This document shows, piece by piece, positions 47,152 through 54,715 of a DNA stretch of 64,000 bases (position 1 is the first letter of the stretch; each line of letters starts with the position of its first letter). A model generated the notes under the pieces. It made no database searches. It had not been told where the DNA came from and was given only the letters and a program-made list of their open reading frames with translations. Source of the DNA: Micromonospora coxensis (GTDB lineage: Bacteria; Actinomycetota; Actinomycetes; Mycobacteriales; Micromonosporaceae); assembly GCF_900090295.1 (NCBI RefSeq), contig NZ_LT607753.1, forward strand, positions 4,898,001 through 4,962,000, given 5' to 3'. Made by a program: the position numbers and the translations under genes.

Positions 47152-48252
47152 GTGACCACCCCAGGCAAGACCCGCGTGGCGATCGTCTTCGGCGGCCGCA
47201 GCCCCGAGCACGGCATCTCCTGCGTCAGCGCCGGCAGCGTGCTCGCCGCGCTCGACCCGGACGAGTTCGAGGTGGTGCCGGTGGGCATCACCCGCCAGGG
47301 GCAGTGGGTTCTCGCCAGCGGCGACCCGAGCCGGCTCGCCATCGCCGACCGGAAGCTGCCGGAGATCACCGCCGGCTCCGGCGCCGAACTGGTCCTGCGC
47401 GCCGACCCCACCGCCGGTGGCCTGATGGTGCTCGACCCCGCCGAGGGCCCGCGCGCGATCGCCGACGTCGACGTGGTCTTCCCGGTGCTGCACGGCGCGT
47501 ACGGCGAGGACGGCACCATCCAGGGCATGCTGGAGATGGCCGACATCCCGTACGTCGGGGCGAACGTCTTCGCCTCCGCCGCGGCGATGGACAAGGAGTT
47601 CACCAAGAAGCTCTGCGCCGTCGAGGGCATCCCGGTCGGGCCGTACGCGGTGCTGCGCAACGGGATGACGCTCAGCGAGGAGGACAAGGAGCGCCTCGGC
47701 CTGCCGGTCTTCGTCAAGCCGTCCCGGGCCGGCTCGTCCTTCGGCATCACCAAGGTCGACGACTGGTCCCAGCTCGACGCCGCGGTCGCCACTGCCCGGG
47801 AGATCGACACCAAGGTGCTGGTCGAGGGCGCGATCGTCGGCCGGGAGATCGAGTGCGGCGTGCTGGAGGGCGAGGCCGGCGGCGCGCCCGAGGCGTCCGT
47901 GCTGGCCGAGGTGCGGGTCGTCTCCGGCCACGACTGGTACGACTTCGAGGCCAAGTACATCGACGACTCCTGCGAGTACGACATCCCGGCCACCCTGCCC
48001 GATCAGGTCACCCGCCGGGTCCAGGAGTACGCCACCCGCGCCTTCACCGCGCTGGACTGCTCCGGGCTGGCCCGGGTGGACTTCTTCGTCACGCCCGAGC
48101 TGGACGTCTACCTCAACGAGATCAACACGATGCCGGGCTTCACCCCGACCTCGATGTTCCCCCGGATGTGGGCGGCCTCCGGCCTGGAGTACCCGAAGCT
48201 GGTCAACCGCCTGATCCGCACCGCCCTGCACCACGACACCGGCCCCCGCTGA
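47152..48252 (+). CDS. ddl: D-alanine--D-alanine ligase
   Basis: Ddl makes the D-Ala-D-Ala dipeptide of peptidoglycan. The 366-residue ATP-grasp enzyme begins RVAIVFGGRSPEHGISCVSA. It shows HGAYGEDGTIQGMLEMADIPYVG, KPSRAGSSFGITKV, VEGAIVGREIECGVLEG, and the metal/ATP segment RVDFFVTPELDVYLNEINTMPGFTPTSMFP (about residues 307-337). No Phe-for-Tyr type active-site change suggestive of a D-Ala-D-Lac ligase was looked for quantitatively. GTG 47152 follows GAGGTGA. Confidence 0.96.
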   Translation: MTTPGKTRVAIVFGGRSPEHGISCVSAGSVLAALDPDEFEVVPVGITRQGQWVLASGDPSRLAIADRKLPEITAGSGAELVLRADPTAGGLMVLDPAEGPRAIADVDVVFPVLHGAYGEDGTIQGMLEMADIPYVGANVFASAAAMDKEFTKKLCAVEGIPVGPYAVLRNGMTLSEEDKERLGLPVFVKPSRAGSSFGITKVDDWSQLDAAVATAREIDTKVLVEGAIVGREIECGVLEGEAGGAPEASVLAEVRVVSGHDWYDFEAKYIDDSCEYDIPATLPDQVTRRVQEYATRAFTALDCSGLARVDFFVTPELDVYLNEINTMPGFTPTSMFPRMWAASGLEYPKLVNRLIRTALHHDTGPR

Positions 48253-48264
48253 CCCCCCGGCCAC

Positions 48265-48335
48265 CCCCACCGCGCCCAGACCCCACCGCGCCCGAGGCGC
48301 CGCGGGCGCCCCACCGCGCCCAGACCCCACCGCGC
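48265..48335. repeat. 27-bp direct repeat downstream of ddl
   Basis: The same 27 bases, beginning CCCCACCGCGCCCAG, occur at 48265-48291 and 48309-48335. Each copy itself contains CCCCACCGCGC twice, so the stretch is a small tandem array just upstream of the inverted element at 48351. Confidence 0.85.
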
Positions 48336-48350
48336 TCAAGATCCGCACAC

Positions 48351-48402
48351 TTTCAGAGAAAGTGTGGCTGTTTCGCTCCGGATAGCCACATTTTCTCTGA
48401 AA
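48351..48402. repeat. REP-like inverted element between ddl and the DUF3515 gene
   Basis: Positions 48351-48369 and 48384-48402 form a 19-base-pair inverted repeat with one G-T pair and a 14-base loop. Each arm is itself close to a palindrome (ACTTTC, AGA, GAAAGT). At about half G+C it is the least GC-rich spot nearby. It could terminate both convergent genes, but the internal symmetry and flanking direct repeats look like a dispersed REP-type element. Confidence 0.7.
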
Positions 48403-48451
48403 GTGCAGCCGGCACGGTGCCCGCCGCCGGCGCGGTGGGAGTCGGCGGGGG

Positions 48452-49087
48452 TCAGGCTCGGCAGCCGGCCGGGACCGCGCCGCCGGACGGGACCGAGGCG
48501 ACGATCGTGTCGGAGATCGGGGTGACCCACTGCAACGGCTGCTCGTACGACAGCGGCACGGTGACCGTCACGGCGGTCTCCCGGTCGACGGTGGTGAGCA
48601 CCGTGGCGTCGGACTTCTGCTCGGCGTACCAGCAGACCTTGTTGACCGTCCAGACGTCGGCGGTCGCGTCCACGGTCGGCTCGGCGCCGCCGCAGGCCAC
48701 GGTCAGCGCCGGGTCGCCGTACGCGGCGTTCTGCTCCGGCCCGGCGGTGACCGGCCGCTGCTTCAGCTCCCGGACGGAGTCGGGCAGCTGCGACATGAGC
48801 GCCCGGCAGACGACGGTCGGACGGGCGTCCAGTGCCGGGGCGGCCATCTCGACCGGGGTGGTGGCCTGCGCCCGCGCGGTCGTCGCGGTGGGGCTGGGCG
48901 CGGCGGCCGGGGTGTCCGGCGCCAGCCGGGCGAAGGTGATCCCGGCGACCGCGACGGTGATCGGCACCGCGACCAGGGTGGCGATCAGCGCCGCCCTGCG
49001 GGTCGCCGGATCCTTGGGCCGCCGGGCGCCCTTCGCGGGCTGCTCGCGGTCGACCCCGGCAACGGAGGTGGAAGTGTTCTCGTCCAC
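48452..49087 (-). CDS. DUF3515 membrane-anchored protein
   Basis: A 211-residue protein with one transmembrane helix (about 33-53), a Thr/Pro-rich linker and an extracellular domain containing several cysteines (TVVCRALMSQLPDSV, ALTVACGG, NKVCWYAEQ, and a final Cys). This is the DUF3515 pattern; function unknown, but the family is regularly found with ddl and thiL in actinobacteria. GTG 49087 follows the Lrp-domain gene stop without any gap (TAAGTG). Confidence 0.85.
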   Translation of the reverse strand: MDENTSTSVAGVDREQPAKGARRPKDPATRRAALIATLVAVPITVAVAGITFARLAPDTPAAAPSPTATTARAQATTPVEMAAPALDARPTVVCRALMSQLPDSVRELKQRPVTAGPEQNAAYGDPALTVACGGAEPTVDATADVWTVNKVCWYAEQKSDATVLTTVDRETAVTVTVPLSYEQPLQWVTPISDTIVASVPSGGAVPAGCRA

Positions 49088-49321
49088 TTACAGGCGCACC
49101 ACCGAACACGTGAGGGTGCGGGTGATGCCGGGCACCATCTGCACCTTGCTGACGATCAGTTTGCCGAGCTCGTCGACGGTGTTCGCCTCGGTGAGCACCA
49201 CCACGTCGTACGGCCCGGTGACGGCGTCGACCCGGACCACGCCGGCAAGGTCCGCGATCAGACCGGCCACGTCACGCGCCCGGCCGACCTCCGTCTGGAT
49301 GAGGATGTACGCCTGTACCAC
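49088..49321 (-). CDS. Stand-alone Lrp/AsnC effector-binding (RAM) domain protein
   Basis: A 77-residue protein consisting only of the ligand-binding and oligomerisation domain of Lrp/AsnC regulators (MVQAYILIQTEVGRARDVA, VTGPYDVVVLTEANTVDELG); the DNA-binding domain is absent. Such proteins bind amino acids and may form rings or join full-length Lrp. The start is preceded by GGAGGTCGAG. It is directly followed by the DUF3515 gene. Confidence 0.92.
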   Translation of the reverse strand: MVQAYILIQTEVGRARDVAGLIADLAGVVRVDAVTGPYDVVVLTEANTVDELGKLIVSKVQMVPGITRTLTCSVVRL

Positions 49322-49458
49322 GACTCGACCTCCGTCCGCCGCCGCCCGTGGGCGGCCCGAAGGGTGAAACTACCTTACGGAGCAGGGGTGATCCCTATCG
49401 GTGGCCGCCTGGAAGCGGTGAGCGAGCACACGTGGTGGCGGGACGGCAGGGGACGGGC

Positions 49459-49488
49459 ATGGACGAGCGCGGCGAGGGGACGGCATGA
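49459..49488 (+). CDS. SERSE-type short open frame before thiL (9 aa)
   Basis: A nine-codon frame, MDERGEGTA, whose TGA overlaps the thiL start (ATGA at 49485-49488). It is the same length as, and 26/30 identical to, the frame before gpsA, and likewise carries the purine-rich ribosome-binding site (GAGGGGA) four bases before the next ATG. A further SERSE-like beginning (GTGAGCGAGCAC) lies about 40 bases upstream. Confidence 0.42.
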   Translation: MDERGEGTA

Positions 49489-50423
49489 CGGTCGCGGGTG
49501 TGGGCGAGTTCGGACTGATCGACCGGGTGACGGCCCGCCTGGAGCACGGGCCGAGCTGCCTGCTCGGCCCGGGTGACGACGCGGCGGTGGTCGCGGCGCC
49601 GGACCGGCGGGTGGTGGCCTCGACGGACGTGCTGGTCGAGGGGAGGCACTTCCGCCGGGACTGGTCCGGCGCGGTCGACGTCGGGCACCGGGCGGCGGCG
49701 GCGAACCTGGCCGACATCGTCGCGATGGGCGCCACCCCCACCGCGCTGCTGGTGGCCCTCTGCATGCCGGCGGACCTGGACACCGCCTGGGCCGAAGGGC
49801 TGGCCGACGGGTTGGGCGCGGAGGCGGCCCTGGTGGGGGCGAGCGTGGTCGGCGGGGACATGTCGGCCAGCCCCACCCTGACCATCGCGGTCACCGCGCT
49901 GGGGGACCTCGACGGGCGTGCCCCGGTGGTCCGCTCCGGCGCCCGGCCGGGGGACGTGGTGGCGCTGGCCGGGCGGACGGGTTGGGCGGCTGCCGGGCTG
50001 ACCGTGCTCTCCCGCGGGTTCCGCACCCCCCGGCTGCTGGTCGAGGCGTACCGGCGGCCGGAGGTGCCGTACGCGGCGGGGCCGCACGCGGCCCGACTCG
50101 GCGCCACCGCCATGATCGACGTCTCGGACGGGCTGCTGGCCGATCTCGGTCACGTGGCGAAGGCCAGCGGGGTCGGGATCGACCTGCACCGGGACGCCTT
50201 CGAGGTGCCCCGGCAGATGCGTGACGCCGCGCAGGCGCTCGGCGTCGACCCGTACTCGTGGATCCTCGCCGGTGGCGACGACCACGCGCTGGCGGCGACG
50301 TTCCCCCGGTCGGTGGCCCTGCCGGCCGAGTGGCGCCCGGTCGGCCGGGTGGTCGAGGGCGAGGGCGTGACGGTCGACGGGGTCGGGTACGACGGCCCGG
50401 CCGGCTGGGACCACTTCCGGTAA
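49485..50423 (+). CDS. thiL: Thiamine-monophosphate kinase
   Basis: ThiL phosphorylates thiamine monophosphate to thiamine diphosphate, the cofactor of IlvB. The 312-residue protein has the PurM-like fold segments LLGPGDDAAVV, ASTDVLVEGRHFRRDW, NLADIVAMGATPTALLVAL and MIDVSDGLLADLGHVAK. ATG 49485 overlaps the stop of a short SERSE-type frame. It is followed closely by an acetyltransferase gene with its own leaderless-type promoter. Confidence 0.96.
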   Translation: MTVAGVGEFGLIDRVTARLEHGPSCLLGPGDDAAVVAAPDRRVVASTDVLVEGRHFRRDWSGAVDVGHRAAAANLADIVAMGATPTALLVALCMPADLDTAWAEGLADGLGAEAALVGASVVGGDMSASPTLTIAVTALGDLDGRAPVVRSGARPGDVVALAGRTGWAAAGLTVLSRGFRTPRLLVEAYRRPEVPYAAGPHAARLGATAMIDVSDGLLADLGHVAKASGVGIDLHRDAFEVPRQMRDAAQALGVDPYSWILAGGDDHALAATFPRSVALPAEWRPVGRVVEGEGVTVDGVGYDGPAGWDHFR

Positions 50424-50451
50424 CGGCCGGTCCCGGTCGTACCCTTTACCG

Positions 50452-50913
50452 GTGAGTGAGATCGAGATTCACCCGCGGGCCTTCGACGCGCCGGTGGCGC
50501 AGGCGCTGATCCGTGCCGCCCTGGCCGACCTCGGCCAGCGGTACGGCGGCAGCGGCGACGAGACCCCGGTCGACGCCGCCGAGTTCGTCCCGCCGCACGG
50601 CGCCTTCCTCGTCGCATACCTCGACGGCGAGCCGGTCGGGTGCGGCGGCTGGCGCAGCCACGACGACGACACGGCCGAGCTGAAGCGGATGTACACCGCC
50701 CCGGCGGCCCGGGGGCGGGGCGTCGCCCGCGCCGTGCTGGCCGCCGTCGAGCGGTCCGCCCGGGACCACGGCCGCAAGCGGATCATCCTGGAGTGCGGCG
50801 ACCGGCAGCCCGAGGCGATCGCGATGTACACCTCGGCCGGGTACGACCCGATCCCCAACTTCGGGTTCTACAAGGACGCGCCGGGCTGCCTCTCCTTCGG
50901 CCGGGTCCTCTGA
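50452..50913 (+). CDS. GNAT-family N-acetyltransferase
   Basis: A 153-residue acetyltransferase with the acetyl-CoA binding strand-loop ELKRMYTAPAARGRGVARAVL and a C-terminal AIAMYTSAGYDPIPNFGFYKD. Substrate unknown. GTG 50452 is exactly 6 bases after TACCCT (50440-50445), so it is predicted leaderless and independently transcribed from thiL. Confidence 0.9.
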   Translation: MSEIEIHPRAFDAPVAQALIRAALADLGQRYGGSGDETPVDAAEFVPPHGAFLVAYLDGEPVGCGGWRSHDDDTAELKRMYTAPAARGRGVARAVLAAVERSARDHGRKRIILECGDRQPEAIAMYTSAGYDPIPNFGFYKDAPGCLSFGRVL

Positions 50914-50945
50914 CGCCCCACCGCACCTCGGCCGGAGCGCCCGCC

Positions 50946-51051
50946 ACCGGCCGCCGGCCCAGCCCGCCCAGCCCAGCCCAGCACCGGTCGCAGGTCCAGC
51001 CACCACCGATCGCCGGGCGGCCCGCTCGGTACCGGCCGCCGGCCCAGCCCG
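50946..51051. repeat. 21-bp direct repeat in the gap before the ATP-grasp gene
   Basis: ACCGGCCGCCGGCCCAGCCC occurs at 50946 and again at 51031 (both followed by G), with a partial copy at 51058. The 198-base gap is otherwise low-complexity C/G sequence (CCCAGCCCAG runs) without a gene. Confidence 0.75.
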
Positions 51052-51111
51052 TTCACCACCGGCCGCCGGCGCGCCCTGCTCAGAACCGGCCGGCGGCGGG
51101 CCGGGAGCGGC

Positions 51112-52368
51112 TCAGCCGACGCTGATCCGGACCAGTCCGGCGGCGTGCCGGGCGGTCCGCGTCGCCTCCGCCGGGTCGGTGCCCCAGGTGAGCACGTGAC
51201 CGCCGCGCCGGGCGGAGCAGACCAGCTCGCCGACGGTGTCGCCGACCCGGACGTCCGGCTCGACGGAGAGCACCCCGGGGGCGCGCAGCGCGTCGCGTAC
51301 CCCGTCGACGGCGGTCACCGTCCCGGGCGGGGCGAGCAGGAACTCCACCGCCGCCGCGCCGGAGGGTCGGGCCGGCAGCGTCGGGCGCCCGCCGCGCAGC
51401 ACGTCCAGGTACGCGCCGATGAACCCGCACTCGTACGCGGCCGCGATCAGCGCGGTGATCATGTCCCCGGGCAGCCGGGCGGCGCACTCCACCAGGGTCG
51501 GCGTCCCGTCGGCGACGATCCACTCGCTGTGCAGCACCCCGGTGCCGAAGCCGGCCGCCCGGGCGAGCCGGGTGGCCACCGTCACCAGGTCCGACTGCTG
51601 TGGCGGGGGCAGCGCGGAGGGCACGGTGTGCCCGGTCTCGACCGGGCGGCGGCCGGGCAGGACCCGCTTGTCGGTGACATTGGCGAAGAGCACCTCGCCG
51701 TCGGCCACCAGCAGTTCGACGCTGTACTCCGGGCCGACGAGGGTCTGCTCGACCAGCACCTCGCTGGGCAGGCCCCGGTCGGTGGCCTCCGGCGACTCCT
51801 CCGGAGTGGCGGTGGCCGCCCAGGCGGGGTCGATCTGCTCCCGGTCGGTGATCAGCTGCACGCCCAGGCTGCCCGCGCGGCGGGTCGGCTTGAGCACGCA
51901 CCGCCCGCCGAAGCGGTCGGCGAAGAGCGCCGCCTCCCGCGGGTCGGTGACCAGCGCGTACGCCGGATTCGCCAGCCCCGCCGCGGTGGCGGTCCGGCGC
52001 ATCCGGTGCTTGTCGGTGAAGACCTCGGCGGCCTGTGGCCCGGCGCCGGGCAGGCCGAGCCGGTCGGCGAGCCGGGCCGCGGCGGTCACGGCGTACTCGG
52101 TGCCGGGCACGACCAGCCGGGCGGCGGTCAGGCCGGGTTCGCGGGCGAGCAGCGCGTCGACGTCGAGCCCGGTCTGGTACTCGGCGGCGACCGTGCGGGA
52201 GACGACGGGCAACCGGGCGGCGAGCCGGTCGAGGTCGCGCCGCCGGATCACGTCCGGCTCCTCGACGAGCACGATGCGCGACGGTGGGAGCTGCTCGTCG
52301 AGCCAGCGCAGGATGCCGACGGGGGACCCGAAGAGGATCATCTCCTCCGGGGCGAGGTCCAGGTGCAC
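51112..52368 (-). CDS. ATP-grasp ligase-like protein
   Basis: A 418-residue ATP-grasp enzyme. The central domain begins TDKHRMRRTATAAGLANPAYALV, the ATP lysine lies in CVLKPTRRAGSLGVQLI, and the lid and metal site include VLVEQTLVGPEYSVELLV and LVECAARLPGDMITALI. A C-terminal region of about 90 residues resembles those of L-amino-acid ligases and carbamoyl-phosphate-like enzymes. It probably joins a carboxylate to an amine, substrate unknown. GTG 52368 is 7 bases after GGAGG. It is not in an operon with a peptide or siderophore cluster. Confidence 0.85.
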   Translation of the reverse strand: MHLDLAPEEMILFGSPVGILRWLDEQLPPSRIVLVEEPDVIRRRDLDRLAARLPVVSRTVAAEYQTGLDVDALLAREPGLTAARLVVPGTEYAVTAAARLADRLGLPGAGPQAAEVFTDKHRMRRTATAAGLANPAYALVTDPREAALFADRFGGRCVLKPTRRAGSLGVQLITDREQIDPAWAATATPEESPEATDRGLPSEVLVEQTLVGPEYSVELLVADGEVLFANVTDKRVLPGRRPVETGHTVPSALPPPQQSDLVTVATRLARAAGFGTGVLHSEWIVADGTPTLVECAARLPGDMITALIAAAYECGFIGAYLDVLRGGRPTLPARPSGAAAVEFLLAPPGTVTAVDGVRDALRAPGVLSVEPDVRVGDTVGELVCSARRGGHVLTWGTDPAEATRTARHAAGLVRISVG

Positions 52369-52516
52369 CGGTCGTCCTCCGTGGGCGCGCAGGGAGCCGG
52401 TGCGGACGTGCCCCCGCCGGCCGGCGGGGGAGACGCTAGTCGGGTGCCCGGGGCCGGTCGAGAGACGAGTCGCCGACCGGTCAGAAGCAGCTGCGGGCGT
52501 ACCCGGACACGACAGA

Positions 52517-52543
52517 ACCGGCGGACCGTGACGGCCCGCCGGT
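52517..52543 (-). terminator. Terminator of rpmB
   Basis: A stem of 8 base pairs (52517-52524 with 52536-52543, 11-base loop), 34 bases after the rpmB stop. Confidence 0.5.
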
Positions 52544-52577
52544 GCTGGCGAATCTTCGAGCTGGAGGCGTTACCGCG

Positions 52578-52769
52578 TCAGGCGCGGGTGACCTTGCCGG
52601 CCTTGATGCACGAGGTGCAGACCTGCATCTTCTTGGTGTTGCCGCCACCGGCCGGGGTACGCACCGACTGGATGTTCGGGTTCCAGCGGCGGTTGGTCCG
52701 CCGGTGCGAGTGGGACACGTTGTGGCCGAAGCCCGGCCCCTTGCCACAGACGTCGCACACGCTAGCCAC
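52578..52769 (-). CDS. rpmB: 50S ribosomal protein L28
   Basis: A 63-residue L28 with both CxxC pairs ([11 protein letters not shown] and [13 protein letters not shown]), the zinc-binding form. It also has the conserved [14 protein letters not shown]. Zinc-free paralogues under Zur are common in actinobacteria; this is the zinc form. GTG 52769 lies 6 bases after AGGAG. It is divergent from the FakA-like gene. Confidence 0.97.
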   Translation of the reverse strand: MASVCDVCGKGPGFGHNVSHSHRRTNRRWNPNIQSVRTPAGGGNTKKMQVCTSCIKAGKVTRA

Positions 52770-53095
52770 GGGATACTCCTGGGATTGAAACGTTCATGAG
52801 GTCGCCGGCAGGCGCTGCCCGGGCAACCTGGCCAGGTTACCCGATGACTCCCACCCCGGACCAACCGGCCCGGCCCGCAGGCGTCGGCGTGACGGCGGTC
52901 ACCGTCCGCGGCGACCACGCCCCCGTGGCGCAGACCGACGGAGGGACGGCCCCAGACTACCGCCGGCCGGACCCCGGGCGCGACCGGCGTCCGCCGTGCC
53001 GGTCCGCGCCCGCCCCGCCGGCCGGGACCTCGGACACGCCGGGTGGGGACGGCCGACCCCGGCGGGTGTCGGTGCGCGACAGTAGGCTTCTCGCC
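52770..53095. promoter_or_regulatory. Divergent control region of rpmB and the FakA-like gene, with a perfect palindrome
   Basis: No gene is seen in these 326 bases. AACCTGGCCAGGTT (52825-52838) is a perfect 14-base palindrome. On the minus strand it overlaps a possible rpmB -10 box (TAACCT, 52834-52839), so it may be an operator. At the other end TAGGCT (53083-53088) lies 7 bases before the GTG of the plus-strand gene. Confidence 0.5.
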
Positions 53096-54715
53096 GTGCT
53101 GGACACCCTCGACGCCGCCGCGGTGCGCCGCTGGTGCGCCGGTGGGCTCATCGCGCTCCGGCACCACCAGGGCGAGATCGACGGGCTGAACGTCTACCCC
53201 GTCCCGGACGGCGACACCGGCACCAACATGGTGCTCACCCTCACCTCTGCCCAGCAGGCCCTCGCGATGGACCTGGACACCCTGCCGGAGGACGGGCACA
53301 CCCCGCACGGCCACGCGCTGCGGCTGATGGCCCGGGGGGCGCTGCTCGGCGCGCGGGGCAACTCCGGGGTGATCCTGTCGCAGATCCTGCGCGGCTTCGC
53401 CGACGCGCTCGCCGACGTCTCACCCGTCGGCGGCCGGGAACTGGCCCGCGCGCTGCGCCACGCCGCCACCGCGGCGTACGCGGCCGTCGCCCGGCCGGTG
53501 GAGGGCACCCTGCTCAGCGTGGTCGCCGCCGCCGCGACCGCCGCCGAGCAGGCCGACACCGACGACCTGCGCACGGTCGTGCGGGCGGCTGCCGGGGAGG
53601 CGGCGCGCGCCCTGGCCCGTACCCCGGAGCAGTTGCCCGCGCTCGCCCGGGCCGGCGTCGTCGACGCCGGCGGCCGGGGGCTCTGCCTGCTGCTCGACGC
53701 GCTGGTCGAGGTGGTCACCGGGGAGAGCCCGCCCCGGCCGGCGCCGCTGACCCGCGCGGTCCGCCCGCCGCTGACCGCCGTCCGCGAGACCGGCTCCGAG
53801 GAGTACGCCTACGAGGTGCAGTTCCTCCTCGACGCCGACCACGAGGCGGTGTCGAGGATGCGGGAGACGCTGGACGCGTTGGGCGACTCCCTCGTGATCG
53901 TCGGCGACGGGGCGGAGTCGCACGGCACCTGGAACGTGCACGTGCACGTCAACGACGTCGGCGCGGCGATCGAGGCCGGGGTGGTCGCCGGCCGGCCGTA
54001 CCGGATCTCGGTGACCCGCTTCGCCGACCAGGCCCCGCCGGCCCCACGGCCCGGGCCCGCCACCGACGGCCGGGCGGCCGTGGTGGTCGCGGCCGGCGCG
54101 GGCATCGCGGAGCTCTTCGCCGGGGAGGGCGCGACGGTCGTGCCGGGCAACCCGTCCACCGGGGAGCTGCTGGACGCCGTCCGGGCCACCGCCGCGGCCC
54201 GGGTGGTGGTGCTGCCCAACGACCCGAACACGCAGGCCGTGGCGAGCGCCGCCGCGAAGGAGGCGCACGCCCTGGGCGTCAAGGTCAGTGTGGTGCCGAC
54301 CCGCTCGCCGGTGCAGGCGCTCGCCGCGCTCGCCGTACGCGACCCGCAGCGACGCTTCGAGGACGACGTCATCGCGATGGCCGAGGCCGCCGGCGCCTGC
54401 CGGTACGCCGAGGTGTGCCGGGCCAGCCGGGAGGCGCTGACCGTGGCCGGCCCGTGCCGCCCCGGTGACGTGCTCGCCCTGGTCGAGGGGGAGGTGCACC
54501 TGATCGGCGCCGACCTCGTCGACACCTGCGTCGCCGTGGTCGACCGGATGCTCGGCGGCGGTGGCGAACTGGTCACGCTGCTCACCGGCGAGGACGCCCC
54601 GGACGGCCTCGCCGAGGCGGTCCGCGCCCACGTCGCCCGGCGCTGGCCCTTCGTCGAGGTGCAGGCGTACCCGGGCGGGCAGCCGCACTATCCGCTGCTG
54701 GTGGGGGTCGAATGA
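53096..54715 (+). CDS. DAK2-domain (YloV/FakA-like) kinase
   Basis: A 539-residue protein. The N-terminal DhaL/DAK2 domain (1-205) has the nucleotide and metal motif NVYPVPDGDTGTNM, GARGNSGVILSQILRGFA and DAGGRGLCLLLDAL. A middle domain follows, and the C-terminal DAK1-like domain has VVVLPNDPNTQAVASAAA. In Firmicutes FakA phosphorylates fatty acids held by FakB (DegV family); no degV gene is in view. GTG 53096 is 7 bases after TAGGCT, the leaderless layout, so the much longer upstream open frame is not used. Its stop overlaps recG. Confidence 0.9.
   Translation: MLDTLDAAAVRRWCAGGLIALRHHQGEIDGLNVYPVPDGDTGTNMVLTLTSAQQALAMDLDTLPEDGHTPHGHALRLMARGALLGARGNSGVILSQILRGFADALADVSPVGGRELARALRHAATAAYAAVARPVEGTLLSVVAAAATAAEQADTDDLRTVVRAAAGEAARALARTPEQLPALARAGVVDAGGRGLCLLLDALVEVVTGESPPRPAPLTRAVRPPLTAVRETGSEEYAYEVQFLLDADHEAVSRMRETLDALGDSLVIVGDGAESHGTWNVHVHVNDVGAAIEAGVVAGRPYRISVTRFADQAPPAPRPGPATDGRAAVVVAAGAGIAELFAGEGATVVPGNPSTGELLDAVRATAAARVVVLPNDPNTQAVASAAAKEAHALGVKVSVVPTRSPVQALAALAVRDPQRRFEDDVIAMAEAAGACRYAEVCRASREALTVAGPCRPGDVLALVEGEVHLIGADLVDTCVAVVDRMLGGGGELVTLLTGEDAPDGLAEAVRAHVARRWPFVEVQAYPGGQPHYPLLVGVE

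Noticed and set aside
52796..53095. Upstream extension of the FakA-like frame by 100 codons
   Set aside because: The sequence is Pro/Arg/Gly-rich without family similarity, and a -10 box lies 7 bases before GTG 53096.
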